Source: Croceibacterium_A sp035626815
GTDB lineage: Bacteria; Pseudomonadota; Alphaproteobacteria; Sphingomonadales; Sphingomonadaceae
Length of the DNA: 53,732 bases
NCBI GenBank assembly: GCA_035626815.1
Contig: DASPMY010000053.1
Location: 1 to 53,732, forward strand
Direction: 5' to 3'
In this document: positions 43,238 to 50,871 of the stretch, piece after piece
Layout: every line of letters begins with the position of its first letter
Position numbering within the stretch: position 1 is the first letter of the stretch
Translations under genes and position numbers: made by a program
Notes under the pieces: model-generated
What the model was told of the DNA's origin: nothing
What the model saw: the letters and a program-made list of their open reading frames with translations, nothing else
Databases searched by the model: none

Positions 43238-43657
43238 TCAGCCCGTGCCGTGCAGGGCCAGCGCCCACTCGGCCCGCACGGCGAGACCGGGCGCATCGGG
43301 CCACAGCCGCACCAGCGGCACGCTCAGGCCGGCCCGCACGACCCCTTCGGCGCTCTCCAGCTGCCGGGGAGCCGCCGGATCGAGACGCAGCACCACCGCG
43401 ACCGGAGCCGGCTCCACGGGCAGGGTCGCCAGCCCGACGTTGCGGATCTCGAGCAGCCCGGCGATGTTCGGCGGCGGGAGCGCCCACAGGCGCTCGCCCC
43501 GCGGCTCGAGCAGCACGCCGTCGTCGCCGACCAGCCTCGCCCCGCGGTCGATCAGCGCCAGCGCGAGGCTCGACTTGCCGCTCCCGGGCGGTCCTTCGAT
43601 CAGCACGCCGCGCCCGCCGATGGCGACGCAGCTGGCCTGGTGCGGCACGGCGCTCAC
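43238..43657 (-). CDS. hprK: HPr kinase/phosphorylase, short alphaproteobacterial form
   Basis: 139 aa. P-loop GPPGSGKSSLALALI and LVGDDGVLLEPRG match the catalytic C-terminal domain of HprK; the N-terminal domain of Firmicute HprK is absent, as usual in alphaproteobacteria. It phosphorylates Ser58-type site of HPr and can reverse it. Start is GTG at 43657, which overlaps the chvG stop (GTGA); the longer frame upstream is a shadow of chvG. Cotranscribed with the two-component genes. Confidence 0.9.
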   Translation of the reverse strand: MSAVPHQASCVAIGGRGVLIEGPPGSGKSSLALALIDRGARLVGDDGVLLEPRGERLWALPPPNIAGLLEIRNVGLATLPVEPAPVAVVLRLDPAAPRQLESAEGVVRAGLSVPLVRLWPDAPGLAVRAEWALALHGTG

Positions 43658-45207
43658 GCGGCGGGCAGCTCGAGCACGAGGCACGCGCCGGGGCCGCCGT
43701 CGGGCCGGTCGGCCACCGTCAGCGTGCCGTCGTGCCCTTCGGCGATCGTGCGCGCGATCGCCAGGCCGAGCCCGCTGTGGTCGCCGAAGCCCTCTTCCTC
43801 GGGCCGCACCGAGTGGAACCGGGCGAACACCTTCTCGCGCTCGCTCTCGGGAATGCCGGGGCCCTCGTCGCAAATGCGCGCCTGCACCCGGTCGCCGTCG
43901 CGCCGCACGGAAACGGTGATCGTTCCGCCGGGCGGCGAGAACGACACCGCGTTGTCGAGCAGGTTGTCGATCACCCGCTCGAGCCGGATCGGCACGCCGC
44001 TCACCCGCACGGCGCTCCGGTCGCGCTCGATCGCGACCGTGCGGCCGGCGTTGAGCCCGCGATCTTCGCGCGCCCGGGCGACGTTCTCGATCAATCGGGC
44101 GAGATCGATCGCCTCGAACGTCGCCCGGCTCAGCTCGGCGTCGATGCGGCTGGCCTCGGCGATCTCGGTCACCAGCCGGTCGATCCGCCGCACGTCGTGG
44201 GCGGCGATGTCGATCAACTGCGCGCGCAACGCCGGGTCCTCCACCTTGACCAGCGAATCGACCGCGCTGCGCAAGCTGGCGAACGGGTTCTTGATCTCGT
44301 GCGCGACGTCGGCGCCGAAGGCCTCGACCGCATCGATCCGCTGGCGCAGCGCCGCGGTCATGTCCGAGACGGCGCGGGCGAGCACGCCGATCTCGTCGCC
44401 GCGCTGCTGCATGCGCGGCACCTCGACTTCGCGTTCGCGCCCCAGCCGCACGCGCACGGCGGCTTTGCCGAGGCGGCGCAGCGGGTCGATGATCGTCCGC
44501 GCGAGGTACAGCGAGAGCACGATCGAGACGGCCAGCGCCAGCGCGATGATCAGCAGCAGCGAAGTGCGCGCGTCGCGCACCGCCTGGGTGATGTCGCTGG
44601 CGTTGCGGGTGGTCAGCAGCGTGGCCCCGTTGAGCCCGACCGGCGCGGCGGCGGTGATCACCGGGGTGCGGTCGGGCGCGCGGCGCAGCTCGACCTGGGT
44701 GCGGCCGAGCTGGCGCGCGAGGACCAGCTCGGGCCAGGCCTCGGCGTCCTCGGCGGCCGGCTCGACGTAGTCCGGCGGGGCCTCCGCGCCGACCAGAAAG
44801 TCGACCGCCTCGTCCATCGTCCGGGCGACGTCCTCGCCCCAGGTCGCCTCGGCCGGGTCGCCGAACTCGAACGACGGCTCGGCCAGCGCGAAGCTGTCGG
44901 CCCACAGATGGCCCTCGGCGTCGTACATGCGCAGCCGCATGCGCTGCTCCTTGCCGATCTGGATCAGCAGGGCCTCCTGCCGCTCGCGGGTCGCGCCGGC
45001 GAGCGCCTCGGCGGTGATCTGCGCCTCGATGCGCGCCAGCGCGAAGCGTTCGGCGAGCAGCTGGCGGCGGTAGGTATCGAGGAAGAACAGGCTTCCGGCG
45101 AGAATCAGCAGCGGGATCAGGTTGACCGCGAGGATGCGCGCGGTGAGCGAGGTGTTGCGGGGAGCGAGGCGCTCGAACCGCCCGCCGCGCGCTTCCTCCT
45201 CAGCCAT
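43654..45207 (-). CDS. chvG: ChvG-type membrane sensor histidine kinase
   Basis: 517 aa. Two membrane helices (~22-44 and ~217-236) enclose a ~170-residue periplasmic sensor domain; HAMP follows (RTIIDPLRRLGKAAVRV), then the DHp helix with phospho-acceptor His303 in DVAHEIKNPFASL, and the HATPase with IDNLLDNAVSFSPPGG, DEGPGIPE and HSGLGLAIARTI. It phosphorylates ChvI; the pair senses acid or envelope stress in alphaproteobacteria. ATG at 45207 lies inside the end of chvI (8-nt overlap). Confidence 0.95.
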   Translation of the reverse strand: MAEEEARGGRFERLAPRNTSLTARILAVNLIPLLILAGSLFFLDTYRRQLLAERFALARIEAQITAEALAGATRERQEALLIQIGKEQRMRLRMYDAEGHLWADSFALAEPSFEFGDPAEATWGEDVARTMDEAVDFLVGAEAPPDYVEPAAEDAEAWPELVLARQLGRTQVELRRAPDRTPVITAAAPVGLNGATLLTTRNASDITQAVRDARTSLLLIIALALAVSIVLSLYLARTIIDPLRRLGKAAVRVRLGREREVEVPRMQQRGDEIGVLARAVSDMTAALRQRIDAVEAFGADVAHEIKNPFASLRSAVDSLVKVEDPALRAQLIDIAAHDVRRIDRLVTEIAEASRIDAELSRATFEAIDLARLIENVARAREDRGLNAGRTVAIERDRSAVRVSGVPIRLERVIDNLLDNAVSFSPPGGTITVSVRRDGDRVQARICDEGPGIPESEREKVFARFHSVRPEEEGFGDHSGLGLAIARTIAEGHDGTLTVADRPDGGPGACLVLELPAA

Positions 45208-45955
45208 CGGAGAAGCTGTAGCCGGCGCCGTAGAGCGTCTCGATGGCGCCGAAGCCGTCGTCGGCGGCGCGGAACTTGCGGCGCAGGCGCTTGATGTGGC
45301 TGTCGACGGTGCGGTCGTCGACGAACACGTCGTCCGGGTAGGCCGCATCCATCAGCTGGTTGCGGCTCTTGATCACGCCCGGGCGCTGGGCGAGCGCCTC
45401 GAGGATCAGGAACTCGGTGACGGTGAGCGAGACCGGCTTGCCGGCCCACGTCACCCGGTGACGCGAGGGATCCATCCGCAGCCGCCCGCGCTCGATCACC
45501 GGGCCGTCGGGCGCCGCCGCCGGCTCGGCATCCGGCCCCGGCTCGCGCTCCGGCGCCGCGCGGCGCAGGATCGCCCGGATGCGCGCCAGCAGCAGCGGCT
45601 GGCTGAACGGCTTGGCAATGTAGTCGTCGGCGCCCATCGCCAGGCCGGCTTCCTCGTCTTGCTCCTCGTCCTTGCTGGTGAGGAAGATCACCGGCAGGTC
45701 GGATTCGGCCCGCAGGCGACGGAGCAGTTCCATCCCGTCCATCCGCGGCATCTTGATGTCGAACACGGCGAGGTCGGGCGGGTTCTCGGTCAGCGCCCGC
45801 AGCGCCGCCTCGCCGTCGGAATAGACCCGCGTGGCGTAGCCTTCGGCCTGCAACGCGATCGACAGCGTGGTGAGGATGTTGCGGTCGTCGTCGACCAGCG
45901 CGATGCTGCGCTGGCGCTCGCCGAGCGCGAGCGCGGCCGGTTCGCCGCCCGCCAT
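45200..45955 (-). CDS. chvI: ChvI-type OmpR-family response regulator
   Basis: 251 aa. Receiver domain ~17-135 with acidic pocket LVDDDRN, phospho-acceptor Asp66 in LAVFDIKMPRMDG and KPF at the end of the beta-5 loop; OmpR winged helix ~150-250 with LTVTEFLILEALAQRPG and VFVDDRTVDSHIKRLRRKFR. The linker (~133-148) is rich in Pro, Glu and Ala. ATG at 45955. Divergent from pckA, which is often under control of this system in related bacteria. Confidence 0.95.
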   Translation of the reverse strand: MAGGEPAALALGERQRSIALVDDDRNILTTLSIALQAEGYATRVYSDGEAALRALTENPPDLAVFDIKMPRMDGMELLRRLRAESDLPVIFLTSKDEEQDEEAGLAMGADDYIAKPFSQPLLLARIRAILRRAAPEREPGPDAEPAAAPDGPVIERGRLRMDPSRHRVTWAGKPVSLTVTEFLILEALAQRPGVIKSRNQLMDAAYPDDVFVDDRTVDSHIKRLRRKFRAADDGFGAIETLYGAGYSFSDG

Positions 45956-46155
45956 CAGTTCCGCCCGTCCACGCCGTTGTCCATCGCGCCAGCCGTAACG
46001 CGTTCCCCCGGGCGAGACAATTGGAGCCGCGCGGGCCGGCGCGCCGCCCGGGCGCCGATTTGACGGCGGACGGGCGGGCGACTATGCGCACGGCAAAGGC
46101 CCGCCGCCCCCCGGCTAAGCGGCTGCTTTTCAAGAAATCGAGAGGGACTCATCGC

Positions 46156-47751
46156 GTGACCGCTTCGCTTTCCGTGCCGCTTTCCAGCCAGGGCATCCAG
46201 ACCGGCGCGGCCGTGCTGGCCAACCTCGGCACCTCGGCACTGGTCGAGGAAGCGGTCCGCAATGGCGAAGGCCGGCTGGCGAAGCACGGCCCGCTAGTGG
46301 TCGAGACCGGCAAGCACACCGGCCGCTCGGCCAGGGACAAGTTCATCGTCCGCGATGCCGAGACCGAGAACACCGTATGGTGGGGCAAGGTCAACGTGCC
46401 GATGACGCCGGCGCACTTCGCCGCGCTCAAGGCCGACTTCCTCGCGGCACTGGCGGACAAGGACAAGCTCTACGTCGCCGACCTGTTCGGCGGCTCGCAA
46501 GCCGAGCACCGCGTCAACGTGCGGGTGATCAACGAGCTTGCCTGGCACAACCTGTTCATCCGCACGCTGCTGGTGCGGCCGACCGACGCCGAGCTGACCG
46601 GGTTCGCGCCCGAATATACGATCATCGACCTGCCGAGCTTCCGCGCCGACCCCGCACGCCACGGCACCCGCAGCGAGACGGTCATCGCGGTGAGCTTTTC
46701 CGAGAAGCTGATCCTCATCGGCGGCACGAAATACGCCGGCGAGATGAAGAAGAGCGTGTTCGGCATCCTCAACTACCGCCTGCCGGCCGAAGGCGTGATG
46801 CCGATGCACTGCAGCGCCAACATCGGGCCCGACGGCAAGACCGCGGTGTTCTTCGGCCTGTCCGGCACCGGCAAGACCACGCTGTCGGCCGACGCCAGCC
46901 GCACGCTGATCGGCGACGACGAGCACGGCTGGTCGGACACCGCGGTGTTCAACTTCGAAGGCGGCTGCTACGCCAAGATGATCCGCCTCTCGCCCGAGGC
47001 CGAGCCCGAAATCTACGCGACGACCCGGATGTTCGGCACCGTGCTCGAGAACGTCGTCATGGACCCCGCGACCCGCGAGCTCGACTTCGACGACAACTCG
47101 CTCGCCGAGAACAGCCGCGGCGCCTATCCGATCGAGTTCATCCCCAACACTTCCGAGCACAACCTCGGCCCGGTCCCGGCCAACGTCGTGTTCCTCACCG
47201 CCGACGCGTTCGGCGTGCTGCCGCCGGTCGCGCGGCTGACGCCCGACCAGGCGATGTACCATTTCCTCTCGGGCTACACCGCCAAGGTCGCCGGCACCGA
47301 GATCGGCGTGACCGAGCCCGAGGCGACCTTCAGCACCTGCTTCGGCGCCCCGTTCATGCCGCGCCACCCGAGCGTTTACGGCAACCTCCTCAAGGAGCGC
47401 ATCGCGAAGGGCGGGGTGCAGTGCTGGCTCCTCAACACCGGCTGGACCGGCGGCAAGTACGGCACCGGCAGCCGCATGCCGATCAAGGCGACACGCGCCC
47501 TCCTCAACGCCGCGCTCGACGGATCGCTGGGGAGCGCCGTGTTCCGCAAGGACCCCAACTTCGGCTTCGACGTGCCGGTGGCGGTGCCGGGCGTCGATGC
47601 GGCGATCCTCGATCCGCGCGCGACCTGGGCCGACACGGCCGACTATGACCGCACCGCGCGCAAGCTGGTCCAGCTGTTCGTCGACAACTTCGCCCAGTTC
47701 GAGGCGCACGTCGACGAGGGTGTCCGCAGGGCGGCGCCGCAGGCGGCGTAG
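46156..47751 (+). CDS. pckA: Phosphoenolpyruvate carboxykinase (ATP)
   Basis: 531 aa; converts oxaloacetate and ATP to PEP, CO2 and ADP in gluconeogenesis. GLSGTGKTTLSADASR is the kinase 1a P-loop, NFEGGCYAKMIRLSPEAEPE the kinase 2 region, with GGTKYAGEMKKSVF, MHCSANIG and SGYTAKVAGTE; all catalytic segments are intact. The GTG at 46156 (MTASLSVPLSSQGIQ) is used, with GAGAGGG 11 nt upstream; open frame to 46021 has no support. Divergent from chvI across 200 bp, which must hold both promoters. Confidence 0.96.
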   Translation: MTASLSVPLSSQGIQTGAAVLANLGTSALVEEAVRNGEGRLAKHGPLVVETGKHTGRSARDKFIVRDAETENTVWWGKVNVPMTPAHFAALKADFLAALADKDKLYVADLFGGSQAEHRVNVRVINELAWHNLFIRTLLVRPTDAELTGFAPEYTIIDLPSFRADPARHGTRSETVIAVSFSEKLILIGGTKYAGEMKKSVFGILNYRLPAEGVMPMHCSANIGPDGKTAVFFGLSGTGKTTLSADASRTLIGDDEHGWSDTAVFNFEGGCYAKMIRLSPEAEPEIYATTRMFGTVLENVVMDPATRELDFDDNSLAENSRGAYPIEFIPNTSEHNLGPVPANVVFLTADAFGVLPPVARLTPDQAMYHFLSGYTAKVAGTEIGVTEPEATFSTCFGAPFMPRHPSVYGNLLKERIAKGGVQCWLLNTGWTGGKYGTGSRMPIKATRALLNAALDGSLGSAVFRKDPNFGFDVPVAVPGVDAAILDPRATWADTADYDRTARKLVQLFVDNFAQFEAHVDEGVRRAAPQAA

Positions 47752-47753
47752 TA

Positions 47754-47788
47754 GGCGACAAAGGCGACAAAGGCGACACCCTGTCGCC
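47754..47788 (+). repeat. GGCGACAAA-type repeat, copy 2 (three tandem units)
   Basis: GGCGACAAA is repeated in tandem (47754, 47763, 47772 with the third ending ACACC), followed by TGTCGCC; the last part folds as GGCGACA-CCC-TGTCGCC. The 26 nt at 47763-47788 match the reverse complement of 40572-40597 at 24 positions. It begins 3 bp after the pckA stop and could stop transcription. Confidence 0.75.
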
Positions 47789-47966
47789 CTGCTGCCGTCT
47801 TCAAAAAGCTTTCTTTAGAGCATCTTACGGCCCACAAGTTGGCAAAAGCGACGGCGACACCTCAGCGCCGTGCGGCGACCTGGTTGATGAAACAGATAAG
47901 CACGCCCCCGTTCCAGCGGGCCGCGAAGCATTCTTCCCGAATCCAGCAATTGCAAAGAGCCGATGC

Positions 47967-47981
47967 GAACATATAGCGAAC
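47967..47981 (+). promoter_or_regulatory. GAAC-N7-GAAC direct repeat (LexA-type site)
   Basis: GAAC at 47967-47970, ATATAGC, GAAC at 47978-47981. The AT-rich spacer makes it a good match to alphaproteobacterial SOS boxes. It is in the pckA/PAS-GGDEF-EAL intergenic region with no imuA, dnaE2, recA or lexA next to it; it may be a relic or control the gene at 48255, 274 bp away. Confidence 0.4.
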
Positions 47982-48036
47982 AGGGTGTGTAGGAAAGCGC
48001 ATTCTTGCAACGCCAGGGATGCGCTCCTCCTCCTCG

Positions 48037-48116
48037 CGTCGTTCCCGCGAAGGCGGAAACTTAGCAGCGTCCGTTGGGCCGAGAGCCGACTGGTCCCCGC
48101 TTTTGCGGGGATGACG
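48037..48116. repeat. TCCCCGC-N4-GCGGGGA hairpin repeat pair
   Basis: Right unit: perfect TCCCCGC (48094-48100) TTTT GCGGGGA (48105-48111) followed by TGACG. Left unit: CGTCGTTCCCGCGAAGGCGGAA (48037-48058), an inverted, decayed form of the same hairpin. This is the widespread CGTCATTCCCGCGAAAGCGGG-type repeat of proteobacteria. Confidence 0.8.
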
Positions 48117-48254
48117 GCCGCGAGGGAACCGATGCCCAACTCGATCGCGGGCTTTCCCTGACCCCGAAATCCAGCCGGCGTTAGGGTTAATTAAACCATC
48201 AACGCTCACACCCTCCCAAGGCGAGCGAATGCGCGCTCGAGGGCGTGAACGGCG

Positions 48255-50474
48255 ATGGAAATGCGCAATATCCTGAAAGGCCTGACGGGTGCCGGCTCGG
48301 GCGCGGCCGACGGCCCGGACTATGGCGACGTCGCCGTGATCGGCCCCGGGGATTCCGCGCGCCGGCTGCAGGTGCTCGACGATTTCGAGCAGGCCGGGAT
48401 CGGCTGGATCTGGGCCAGCGACGGCGAGGGCCGGCTGATCTACCTGTCGGACCACGCGTTCGAGAAGCTCGGCCGTTCCGCCGGCGAGCTGCTCGCCCAG
48501 CCGCTGACCGCGCTGTTCGAGATCGACCCGGACGATCCCGACGAGAAGAGCGCCCGCCCGCTCAACTTCCAGCTCAACGCGCGCAGCCGGATCCACGACC
48601 TGACCGTCCGCCTGGCGATCGGCCCGAAGGAAGGGCGGCAGAACTGGTGGTCGATCTCCGGCCATCCCAAGTTCGACAAGACCGGCAAGTTCCTCGGCTA
48701 TCGCGGCAGCGCCAAGGACGTCACCGTCGAATACGAGCGCAAGCTGGTCGATTCGCGCATGGCCGAGTACGACGCGCTCACCGGGCTCGCCAACCGCCAC
48801 CGGATGAACCGCCGGCTCGACGGCATCCTCGCCGCCTACAAGACCGCCAAGCGCAGCTGCGCGCTGATGATGCTCGACCTCGACCGGTTCAAGTACGTCA
48901 ACGACACGATGGGCCACCAGGCCGGCGACGACCTGCTCCGCCAGGTCGCCGAGCGGCTGCGCAACATCGTCGGCGACCGCGGCGAGATCGGGCGGCTCGG
49001 CGGCGACGAGTTCCAGGTCATCCTTCCCGACCTCGACGACCGCGGCAAGCTCGGCGAGCTGGCCGAGAAGGTCATCCAGATCGTCTCGCAGCCGTACCCG
49101 ATCGACGGCAAGCGGGCGATCATCGGCACCAGCGTCGGCATCGCCATCGCGCCCTACGACGGGCTCGACAAGGAGGAGATCACCCGCGCCTCGGACCTCG
49201 CGCTCTATGCCGCCAAGAACGGCGGGCGCGGGCAGTTCCGCTTCTATTCCTCGGACCTCAAGGACGAGGAGGAGGAGCGCCGGCTGCTGCTCGACGACTT
49301 GCGCGAGGCGCTGGCGAGCGAGCAGCTCGAGCTGCACTACCAGCCGGTGGTGCGGACGGCGGACCACGTCGTCGTCGGCTTCGAGGGGCTGATGCGCTGG
49401 GAGCATCCCGAGCGCGGCTACGTCTCGCCGGGCATCTTCATCCCGGCGGCCGAGGAATCGAACCTGATCAACCAGCTCGGCGAATGGGCGCTGCGCCGCG
49501 CGTGCGAGGACGCGGTCCAGTGGCCCGAGACGGTGCGCGTGGCGGTCAACGTCTCGGCGGTGCAGTTCAACAACCAGAGCTTCCTGTCGGTGGTCACCAA
49601 CGCGCTCGCGCAAGCGGGCCTCGCGCCCGACCGGCTCGAGCTCGAGCTCACCGAGAGCGTGTTCATGGGCGACAGCGAGGCCACCGACCGGACCTTCCAG
49701 TCGCTCAAGGAGCTCGGCGTGCGCCTGGCCCTCGACGACTTCGGCACCGGCTACTCGTCGCTGAGCTACTTGCGCTCGGCGCCGTTCGACAAGCTCAAGG
49801 TCGACAAGAGCTTCGTCGATTCGTGCACCCAGGCGGACAAGAACAGCGCCAAGATCATCACCGCGATCATCGGCCTGAGCGAAGCGCTCGGGATGGAGAC
49901 CACCGTCGAGGGGGTCGAGGCGTTCGACCAGTTCAACCTGGTCTGCGAGCGCGGCGCGAAATTCATCCAGGGGTGGATCTACTCGAAGGCCCTGCCGGTC
50001 GACGTGATCAACGAGCGGATGAGCAGCGGCGAGATGAAGATCGAGCCGAGCGGCCCCGACAAGCACCGGCCCGAGCGGCGCTCGGTGTTCCGCCGCATCG
50101 GCGTGATCCACGACGACCACCGCTACGAGGCGGTGATGCGCGACTTGTCGAAGACCGGGGCCAAGGTCGAGGGCCTGATCGGCGTGCCGGTCGGCACCGG
50201 GCTGGTGCTCGATCTCGGCGCCGGGCAGCTCGCCGTGGGCACGGTCAATCGGGTCCAGGACGCGCTGATCGCGATCGAGTTCGAAACGCCGCTGGTCAGC
50301 GACGGCGCGGGCGGGCTGTGCACGCGCCACCGCGTCAGCCCTTACGCGCTGGCCGCCGCCGGGATGCCGCTGGCGGCGCTGCCGCCCGGCAACTACCCCC
50401 TGGCGCTGGCCGGTGACGGGCCGAAGAGCAAGCCCCAGTTCCTTCAGGTCGCCGTGGCGGGCTCGCGCGGCTAG
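48255..50474 (+). CDS. PAS-GGDEF-EAL-PilZ cyclic-di-GMP signalling protein
   Basis: 739 aa, soluble. PAS domain ~38-160 (DFEQAGIGWIWASDGEGRLI). GGDEF domain ~170-330 with the intact GGDEF at 249-253 and no RxxD inhibitory site before it. EAL domain ~340-590 with EGL at 377-379 in place of EAL, and catalytic segments NVSAVQF, ELTESVF, DDFGTGYSSLSYL, KLKVDKSFV and ETTVEGVE present. C-terminal PilZ ~605-720 with ERRSVFRR and DLSKTG (DxSxxG) that bind c-di-GMP. Both enzymatic activities look possible, with PilZ as built-in product sensor. ATG at 48255. Follows a 503-bp gap. Confidence 0.94.
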   Translation: MEMRNILKGLTGAGSGAADGPDYGDVAVIGPGDSARRLQVLDDFEQAGIGWIWASDGEGRLIYLSDHAFEKLGRSAGELLAQPLTALFEIDPDDPDEKSARPLNFQLNARSRIHDLTVRLAIGPKEGRQNWWSISGHPKFDKTGKFLGYRGSAKDVTVEYERKLVDSRMAEYDALTGLANRHRMNRRLDGILAAYKTAKRSCALMMLDLDRFKYVNDTMGHQAGDDLLRQVAERLRNIVGDRGEIGRLGGDEFQVILPDLDDRGKLGELAEKVIQIVSQPYPIDGKRAIIGTSVGIAIAPYDGLDKEEITRASDLALYAAKNGGRGQFRFYSSDLKDEEEERRLLLDDLREALASEQLELHYQPVVRTADHVVVGFEGLMRWEHPERGYVSPGIFIPAAEESNLINQLGEWALRRACEDAVQWPETVRVAVNVSAVQFNNQSFLSVVTNALAQAGLAPDRLELELTESVFMGDSEATDRTFQSLKELGVRLALDDFGTGYSSLSYLRSAPFDKLKVDKSFVDSCTQADKNSAKIITAIIGLSEALGMETTVEGVEAFDQFNLVCERGAKFIQGWIYSKALPVDVINERMSSGEMKIEPSGPDKHRPERRSVFRRIGVIHDDHRYEAVMRDLSKTGAKVEGLIGVPVGTGLVLDLGAGQLAVGTVNRVQDALIAIEFETPLVSDGAGGLCTRHRVSPYALAAAGMPLAALPPGNYPLALAGDGPKSKPQFLQVAVAGSRG

Positions 50475-50575
50475 GGGAAACTACGTGCGCGGAACGCTTT
50501 TCCCAAGCGGCGAGTTGAATCCGCGCATGCCGAGATTGGCCGCGCCTTGCCCCAGCCTCACGTTCGGCCCCTAGG

Positions 50576-50812
50576 ATGGGGGTCGAATTCAGCCGCACGA
50601 CCCGCGCGGCCCCGCGCCGCGCGGCGATGGAGCGCAACGCGCACGGCCTCGCCCACGAGCTCGCCAACTGCATCCAGGTGATCGGCGGCAACCTCGAGCT
50701 GATCGCCGCGCGGACGACCGATGCGCAGACGCTGCGCTACCTCGAGAACGCCCGCGCCGCCGCGCAGCAGCTCGCCGAGCTGACGCGCCGGCTGAACGGC
50801 GAGGACGGTTAG
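50576..50812 (+). CDS. Stand-alone DHp-like small protein (histidine kinase dimerisation domain only)
   Basis: 78 aa. Residues ~22-74 match a HisKA/DHp helical hairpin: AHGLAHELANCIQVIGGNLE with H-E-x-x-N as in kinases of the LAHDLNNLLQVI type, then LRYLENARAAAQQLAELTRRL as helix 2. No HATPase domain follows: the frame ends at TAG and the downstream DNA is the terminator and 3' end of the metalloprotease gene on the other strand. H26 could be a phosphotransfer site. The ATG at 50576 lacks a good ribosome-binding site; ATG at 50627 is an alternative giving 61 aa. 101 bp after the PAS-GGDEF-EAL-PilZ gene, same strand. It could be a kinase remnant. Confidence 0.7.
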   Translation: MGVEFSRTTRAAPRRAAMERNAHGLAHELANCIQVIGGNLELIAARTTDAQTLRYLENARAAAQQLAELTRRLNGEDG

Positions 50813-50817
50813 CCACG

Positions 50818-50850
50818 AAAAAGGGGCCCGAGCCGTGCGGCCCGGACCCC
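50818..50850 (-). terminator. Rho-independent terminator of the metalloprotease gene
   Basis: Stem GGCCCGGACCCC-side (50839-50850) with 50823-50834, 4-nt loop, two mismatched or wobble pairs, and TTTTT on the minus strand at 50822-50818. It lies 22 bp after the protease stop and 6 bp after the stop of the convergent DHp-like gene. Confidence 0.82.
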
Positions 50851-50871
50851 CGATTTCCCCGAAAGCCTCGC

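Larger units (their letters stand above)
47752..48254. other. 503-bp intergenic region with several repeats, no gene seen
   Basis: Between pckA and the PAS-GGDEF-EAL gene. From left to right: GGCGACAAA array (47754-47788), a degraded relative around 47836-47858, a LexA-type GAAC-N7-GAAC site at 47967, a Gly-codon-free AT-richer stretch, paired TCCCGCGAAG/CCCCGC hairpins (48037-48116) and an AT-rich palindrome at 48185. Reading frames here are short or opposite-strand extensions and lack start signals. Looks like an accumulation site for small repeats. Confidence 0.7.

Noticed and set aside
47754..47788. Short tandem repeats as a CRISPR array
   Set aside because: Nine-base units without unique spacers and no cas genes; also seen as a dispersed element at 40572.
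47862..50330. 822-codon open frame opposite the PAS-GGDEF-EAL-PilZ gene
   Set aside because: Antisense shadow; the plus-strand protein has four intact domains.
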